Source: Guillardia theta CCMP2712
Lineage: Eukaryota > Cryptophyceae > Pyrenomonadales > Geminigeraceae
Length of the DNA: 64,000 nt
Assembly: GCF_000315625.1 (NCBI RefSeq)
Contig: NW_005434654.1
Span: 66,273-130,272, forward strand
Direction: 5' to 3'
Below, piece by piece: positions 58,255 to 64,000 of this stretch. The stretch's first letter is position 1. Every line of letters begins with the position of its first letter. Below the pieces are notes generated by a model. It worked only from the letters and a program-made list of their open reading frames with translations, searched no databases and was not told where the DNA came from. Position numbers and translations under genes: made by a program.

Positions 58255-60552
58255 TTATTCTAGCAAACTCCTCAAGTACTCCTGTGTTGAGATCGGGTCA
58301 ATGTCATCATGTCTCTGTGCAGCTGGATGAGAAGTTACCTCTTTGATCTCCTTGATCCGCTCGTCATGCTCTCCTTCCAACTTTCTATGATATCTGTGGC
58401 AAACGTTGAGCACAAACCACAACCAAGAAACATCGCAAGAGCAGTTCAGCACAAACCATGACCAAGAAACATCACAAGAGCAGTTCAGCACAAACCACAA
58501 CCAAGAAACATCGCAAGAGCAAAGGAAGATCGTATCACCGGTACTTTGGCATTATATACGGCTCGTTTTCGTAAGACAATCCACTGCGTGATTCCTCAAT
58601 GTTCATGTCTTCGCTCTCCCCGGTTTCATTTGTTTCTGTTCCCGCAGTCGCATCCGCAACCTTGGGTTCATCCTGATCACCCTGCTTGTCCTGCCCATCC
58701 TTATCATCCTGCCCATCCTGCCCATCTTGCTGATCTTGCTCCTCGTCCTGCTCGTCTCGCGCCTGTTCCACGTTCTCGACGGGGATTTGAAGGAGCGAAG
58801 CCGTCAGGTTGAAGTCATCCTTCATCTTCACATCTACATCATGCAAGGGTTGCTCGCTCAGGCTGTTCTCTCCAGCAAAGGCTGCAGTGTCGCTACGATC
58901 GGCCTCGCCCTCGTCCCCCTTCTTCTGCGTCCCCTCGACCGGGTCGGCGACTCGTGTCTTCTTACCGCTGATCATCTTCTCGATGTGAGAACGGAAATGC
59001 ACCTTTAAGTTTTTCCTCCAACTGGGCGGATGAGAGATCGAGAGCGGGTTCCACACTCTCCCTCCTCCCACATCCCTCCAGCGGGTTGACTTGACAGACA
59101 TGGAGTCGTCGGAGATCAGCGTGTTGGTCTCCTCCTCCTCCTCCCCGCCATCTCCCACCAGAGAGAAGTTCGACATGCTCACCTTCGTCCCTACATCCCT
59201 CGCCTCCTCTTCTCTCTCTCTACCCGTCCAAGAAGGGATTCGAGCGAGTTGCTCCTGCACCAGGAAACTGCCGTCGAGAGGAGCCGCCCGGTCGTTGCCG
59301 AGGAGGCGAAGTCGGGGGATGATGTGACGGAACTCAGTGAACTTGCGAGCGTTGGTGTTCTTCTCACTCCAGGGTTTCCTTGCGTACCCGAAGCCTCCTC
59401 CTGTAGCCAGACGGAAACCATGAGACCCGTCCGCGTTCACGTAAGGAAGGTGCTTGACTCGCGTTCCGTTGTTGTCCAGCCTGTTGAGCACCAGGCGACT
59501 GCTCCATCGCACCAGCTCAGTCCTCTCGCGCGCTGCCTCCAGCATGGCTGCATCCCTCCGCATCAGCGCCGGCACTTGATTCTCCGGGACAGGGAACTTT
59601 GCTTGGAGGGCTGCGACTTTGAGGAAGATGGAGTCGAGGGTTATGGCAGGAGGAAAGAGGAGGTGGAGAAGAAGCTCCTCGGAACCGCTGAAGAACGCTC
59701 TTGTCCGCACCTCAGGGATGGAAACAAACGCAACGCAGACGTCGGTGATGAAGGAGCTGCGGTCCTCGCTGGCCAGCAGCGCCTCCCAGAGAGGGAGGAG
59801 GTTCCAGAGGGGGAGGACGCGGGAGAAGAAGGTGGTCAACCATGGGCTCACAAACTGCTCAGGCTTGATCTTCAGCTCCTCGAACATCCTCTGCCCCAGC
59901 TCAGGGTCTGTCTGGAGAATCCTGTCCTTCACCCTAATAGCAACGGCGCCGACCACGTCGAGGCTCGTCCCCGGAACGTTCTCCCAATGGCGGAAGAACT
60001 GACCGGCAAGGCTGACGAAGAGGGAGAGCGTGTCGGCCTCTACCTGATCCAGCCTGCGATGCTTGACGCTCCTCTCTCGATCCTCCAGCCCGTCCCTCAC
60101 GCCATGTTCAGGATCGCGCATGCAGATCCAGAGGACGGGAGCGAGAAGGTGATGCATGTCGGGGCTGTACTCCACCTGTTGGTCGATCATCGTCAGACGG
60201 CGAGGAGAAGCCAAGAGGGTCAAAAAGTGGAAGAAGAAGCAGGTGGGAAAAGAACAGATGGAAGGGCTCGAAGCTTTCAGAGGAGGGGAGAAGCGGAGAG
60301 AGAAGAAGATAGGAGGAGATAGGAGAGGAAAGGGACCTTAGGATGGAGACGGATGTAGGTGTAGATGATACGAGTCGTGACATGCATCAGCTCGTCCGGG
60401 AGCATCACACCAGGGTAGACGCCAAAACAACAGTCGTAGTGCATCTCTTGAAGCCAGTAGAGCTCCTCAGCCTTTTCAAAACGTACATAAATACTCTTGC
60501 CTCCCTCCACCACCAATCCTCGTCCGCGTCCACTCCTCTTCCCCATCCTCAT
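58255..60552 (-). CDS. TBC-domain (Rab-GAP-like) protein, apparently without catalytic fingers
   Basis: One long exon (about 60185-58535) follows exon 60430-60342 or one extended upstream to 60552. The TBC domain shows WLQEMHYDCCFGVYPGVMLP, TTRIIYTYIRLHPK, VEYSPDMHHLLAPVLWICMR, DPELGQRMFEELKIKPEQF, SPWLTTFFSRVLPLWNLLPL and WEALLASEDRSSFITDVCVA, the layout of TBC1D5-like Rab GTPase-activating proteins. Active members need an IxxDxxR Arg finger and a YxQ Gln finger; here the matching segments read HYDCCFGVYP and YSPDMHH, so both are lost. The C-terminal half is acidic and repeat-rich (DQQDGQDGQDDKDGQDKQ). The last exons (YHRKLEGEHDERIKEIKE to EYLRSLLE) lie beyond an intron holding a 39-bp minisatellite. 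The true N-terminus may be joined to exons further right (see the 60.7-64 kb gene). Confidence 0.72.
58395..58525. repeat. About 39-bp minisatellite, three copies
   Basis: Three near-identical copies of a unit containing ACCAAGAAACATCGCAAGAG and GCAGTTCAGCACAAACC lie in the terminal intron of the TBC gene. Confidence 0.92.
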
Positions 60553-60730
60553 CCTCTATCCTTTCCTCCCTTCCCTTCCTCATGTTAAATCCTACATCTC
60601 CTAGTCATCGTCAATCACCGTACTCGCAAACCCCCCCCCCCTCTTCCCCCGCACCTCGTCCCGCAACACACTCTACTGCTCCTCCACTCATATCTCGCAT
60701 GTTGCCTCTCATCATCCTCACCTCGGCATT

Positions 60731-63700
60731 GGAGATTATCCCCAGGCTCTCCCGCAACTGCAGCTCCCGCATCCTCTCAGGATTCCCCGGCTTCTCGTCG
60801 GGCATGAGGTGATAAAGCTGAGGGTAAGTCCCGTTGTACGTGTCGTACTGAATCGCATGCCAAAGATCTTGAGCTGCAAAGAAATCTCTCCACCGCTGCT
60901 CCAGAGAACGACCTGCTCCTTGCTGAAGGATGCAGTCACACAGTCACACAGTCACACAGTCACACAGTCACACAGTCACACAGTCACACAGTCACACAGT
61001 CACACAGTCACACAGTCACACAGTCACACAGTCACACAGTCACACAGTCACACAGTCACACAGTCACACAGTCACACAGTCACACAGTCACACAGTCACA
61101 CAGTCACACAGTCACACAGTCACACAGTCACACAGTCACACAGTCACACAGTCACACAGTCACACAGTCACACAGTCACACAGTCACACAGTCACACAGT
61201 CACACAGTCACACAGTCACACAGTCACACAGTCACACAGTCACACAGTCACACAGTCACACAGTCACACAGTCACACAGTCACACAGTCACACAGTCACA
61301 CAGTCACACAGTCACACAGTCACACAGTCACACAGTCACACAGTCACACAGTCACACAGTCACACAGTCACACAGTCACACAGTCACACAGTCACACAGT
61401 CACACAGTCACACAGTCACACAGTCACACAGTCACACAGTCACACAGTCACACAGTCGCCAAGACGAAGTGGCTGTTCTGTCCCTTTCTATCGCCTCTCC
61501 CTCCTCTCCCTCCCTCCCTCCCTGTCATCCTTCTTTCTCTATCTCTCTCGAACCTCTGGTCCAGTCTCACCTGCTTGGCAACCACAACGTTGCCATCGCT
61601 GTCCATGGTGAGGCCTGGGTTTGCATAATGCCGTTTCCATCTCTGATCTGTGCCAATTTCCAAATCTGTTTCAGCAAGTTTCTGCGGAATGAGTCAGGAA
61701 AGGACCGCAAAAAGTTAACAGGGAGGAACGATCAAGTACAAGAGTTGTCAAATGCAGAAACAAGTCTGACCTCCTTGACCAGGTCGTCGATATCGTAGAA
61801 ACTAGACATGTTGCCATGTTCAAACATAACCATCCCGCCTTCGTCCCACTCATGCTGCCTGAAAAGCTGCTGTGGTGCAAAATCGACTTCTTGGCAAGTG
61901 CTCAAGACAACCTTCTCGTGCGTCAGCCTCCAGGTTTTGAGACTTTTCTCCCACAGGGCCTTGCTGGTGGGAAGAGTCGCAGTCAGGAGCCTCCATAGCT
62001 GAGACCGGAGCCTGAAGATTGCTTGCTGAAAGAAGAGGATTCAGACAAGGAGGAAAAGGGTTGGGACGGAGAGAGAAAATGGGACGAGGAAGGAGAAGCA
62101 AAAGAACAAGCAGAAGAAGTCATCGCGAACCTTGGTGTTGTTGACGTTCAGGGAGCAGATATCTGGCATTCCGAAGTGGCAGAGACCGAACAATTCGCGG
62201 AGGTTGAGATGTGTTGCGTTCATAGACGTGATGAAGGTCTGTGAAAGAAAGTGGCTCGACGAAGAGACAAGAGTCGTGTTGAGCTGTCCTCTTTGTCGTC
62301 GGATACCCTTCAACACAGATCCAGCAACAAGATCTGCATCCTCCTGCTCTTTCTTCTGCTGCTGCTCCTCATCGAAATACTGTCGGAATGTGGTGTAATA
62401 CTTATCGAGCTCGGGGGTGAGGCCAGGGGCGGATTTCTTGTACTCCAAATAGTGAGGGCCGTAGGTAGCTGCAATAGAGGAGCAGACAGGAAAATTGTTC
62501 TTGAGGTCTACCGACGCGTAGGAGGAGTGGACGTTTCCAACCTGTGTTGTCCTCTGAAAGCTGTACTCCGTCTTCTCCAGTCGAGTGAGGTTGGCGTATT
62601 TCTTGGCTTCGTCGAGCTCTAAAAATTCCTGGCCATCCTTGTAGATATAACTTCGATACTTCAAGTCCCTCGATGCGCGACAGATCCAACCCATTGGGAG
62701 CCCTTCCTCTTCGCAAAGGAAGAACACGCACTTGTCTTTGTCTTCCATCTTCTTGAAGTTCTTGAGCACCCTCTGCATGTACAACCCCAGTTTCCTCTTC
62801 TTCCTCCTCTTCGCTTTGAGCTCAGCATCCTCGTCAGGGATCTCTTCGACGGGAATGATGCATCCAGAGCCGGCAGGATCGACACAGAACAACTTATCCT
62901 TGAACTTGCTCGGGAAAAGGAAAATTTGGCCGGGCTTCAGCTCCCTCCCGTTGTTCAACTTCAATGCAACCTCATACAGCTTTCCTCCTGGGACCATCTC
63001 CTCTTTCTGATAACCTTTCTTGATCCTCAACCTTGTCCTCCCTTGCGGTCTCCCGAGCTCCAGCAGGAGATCGCGTCCTTCAAACTTAGTAGTAGCCTTC
63101 ATGGAGCACCCATGTATCGGAAACTTGTCAGGAACGTAATGCTTCTCCTTAGCCTCGACGTCAGCCAGATCGTCAGAGGTGCTTGAAAACTCCATCTTGT
63201 TGATGTCGAACTCATCGTTCTCTGCACTGTTGTCGCTGGCCACAAACTCAAAGGTCGCATCAACCTCCGACTCGATAAAATCCGGCACGTCCACTCTATG
63301 CACAGTCTTGTATGGTTTTGAATCGTTTCTTTGCGCCGACGTGGCCTCCTCTAATTTTGGTACCTCCATCAATCGAAGGTCATCTTCATCCAGCAGCTCT
63401 TGCAAGCGTTTTGCTCTCTTCTCAGACAGGTACTTTTCATAGCTCTTCATCGGTTCATTGCTGATGGTTTTCTTCGTCTCTTCATGTGTCGATGTTATGC
63501 AGCAGCTTTGAATTTGAAGAGATCACTTACCTTCTAGGTCATCCTTGAAATTCGAGAGTTTGTCTTGAAGCAACGGATCGTCATCCAACGATTTGATGAC
63601 GTCATCAAATCTATCACACAAACTCACGTTATCAGTACGGTCAAGACAAAAGTCTCTCTCACAGTTTGCGTCTGTCTTTGATACCCAAGTTGAAATTCTT

Positions 63701-64000
63701 CTCTGCAATTTCTTCTTCCAAGGCCTCGAATTTTTCAGCCTATCAAAACTTTAGCGACAAACACATCGAACCTCTCATCTCATCAACCTGGTCATGGGTG
63801 AGCCCCATGAAATTCTCTGCACCAGGAACTGCCCAGCCCACAGTAGACTCAACTTGCTCCTTGAGCAGCTGCTGGTTCGCCTCCCATGTCTGCGATCTCA
63901 TCTCAGTCCGTCAAGCGTTAGCAAGATCAAGTAGATGTCTCTCTCACGTGCCAAGGATACACGGGAGCAGATGTAGAGCCATTTCTCCACCGCTCGGCAT
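60731..64000 (-). CDS. Large multi-exon gene running off the right edge, function unknown
   Basis: The 5' end is outside the window. Exons from right to left encode AERWRNGSTSAPVYPWH, MRSQTWEANQQLLKEQVEST then VGWAVPGAENFMGL, AEKFEALEEEIAEKNFNLGI, FDDVIKSLDDDPLLQDKL, then a long exon (63510-62129) with KSYEKYLSEKRAKRLQELLD, GRTRLRIKKGYQKEEMVPGG, CIIPVEEIPDEDAELKAKRR, EEEGLPMGWICRASRD and ATYGPHYLEYKKSAPGLTPE. After a short intron it continues QAIFRLRSQLWRLLTATLP to DDLVKE, then KLAETDLEIGTDQRWKRHY to VAKQ. A 648-nt intron (60923-61570) carrying a minisatellite leads to RSLEQRWRDFFAAQDLWHAI, then PDEKPGNPERMRELQLRE to about 60731. LRSQLWRLL resembles the start of TBC domains, so this may be the 5' part of the TBC gene; the distance makes that uncertain. 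Confidence 0.65.
60931..61456. repeat. 8-bp minisatellite (CACAGTCA), about 66 perfect copies
   Basis: An array of about 526 bp with no visible variant unit, inside an intron of the minus-strand gene. It is open in all frames (Ser-His-Thr-Val-Thr-Gln on the plus strand) because the unit length is not a multiple of three. Confidence 0.98.

Noticed and set aside
58330-58353. 24-nt GT-AG intron at the end of the TBC gene
   Set aside because: Too short to be likely and a multiple of three, so it is read as coding (VTSHPAAQ).
60809-61798. 329-codon open frame of Ser-His-Thr-Val-Thr-Gln repeats
   Set aside because: An 8-bp repeat is open in every frame; the array lies inside an intron of a minus-strand gene.

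Overview
This window looks like nuclear DNA of a photosynthetic eukaryote with a complex, red-alga-derived plastid. My best guess is a cryptophyte (Guillardia-like), but only 'intron-bearing alga' is secure. Genes lie on both strands and are cut by many GT-AG introns, mostly 40-60 nt, plus longer introns filled with microsatellite. One carrier has an ER signal peptide followed by a Phe-led transit segment, the plastid-targeting signature of such algae. GSIII-type glutamine synthetase, an LCIB-type carbonic anhydrase and a non-phosphorylating GAPDH fit the same picture. Two assembly gaps (6030-6129 and 40871-41377) are present. Exon joints were worked out by hand from reading frame and splice dinucleotides.

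Layout. 0-8.5 kb: membrane-anchored SET-domain protein (-), 16-exon NADP-dependent glyceraldehyde-3-phosphate dehydrogenase (+), and an unrecognised multi-exon gene (-). 8.5-13 kb: repeats and a GC-rich island, no supportable gene. 13-24 kb: AT-hook protein (+), EYA phosphatase with two N-terminal WW-like modules (+), a small codon-biased protein (-), and an LCIB-type carbonic anhydrase fused to ankyrin repeats (+). 24-33 kb: ribosomal protein eS28 (-), exocyst Sec10 (+), secreted coiled-coil protein (-), PDZ protein (+), 4F5-type zinc-finger protein (-). 33-46.6 kb: polyQ SWI/SNF subunit of the SMARCD/BAF60 family (-), Q-rich fragment (+), large PDZ/coiled-coil gene (+), and a plastid-targeted mitochondrial-carrier-family protein (-). 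46.6-58 kb: GSIII with a MGCGSS acylation-type leader (+), secreted beta-helix-like protein (-), a MGACTS protein (+), and an unknown CxxC protein (+). 58-64 kb: TBC-domain protein apparently lacking both catalytic fingers (-) and a large gene running off the right edge (-).

Several genes bear on carbon and nitrogen metabolism: NADPH-yielding GAPDH, CO2-handling carbonic anhydrase, ammonium assimilation by GSIII, and a plastid envelope carrier. Others concern transcription (EYA, SMARCD, AT-hook) and vesicle traffic (Sec10, TBC). Nothing suggests co-transcription.

The most striking non-genic structure is a family of GC-rich islands (about 1.34, 9.36, 15.23, 20.9, 36.7, 47.6 and 54.8 kb). They are built from recurring short self-complementary words (GTCACGGT, TCGGAC, CCCGGGCC, TGACTC), carry perfect palindromes, and are usually flanked by G-run tracts of the GGGGTAGGGG type. 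The most interesting protein-level observations are the acyl-anchor leader on GSIII, the WW-EYA architecture, the LCIB-ankyrin fusion, and the coiled-coil leader on the plastid carrier.
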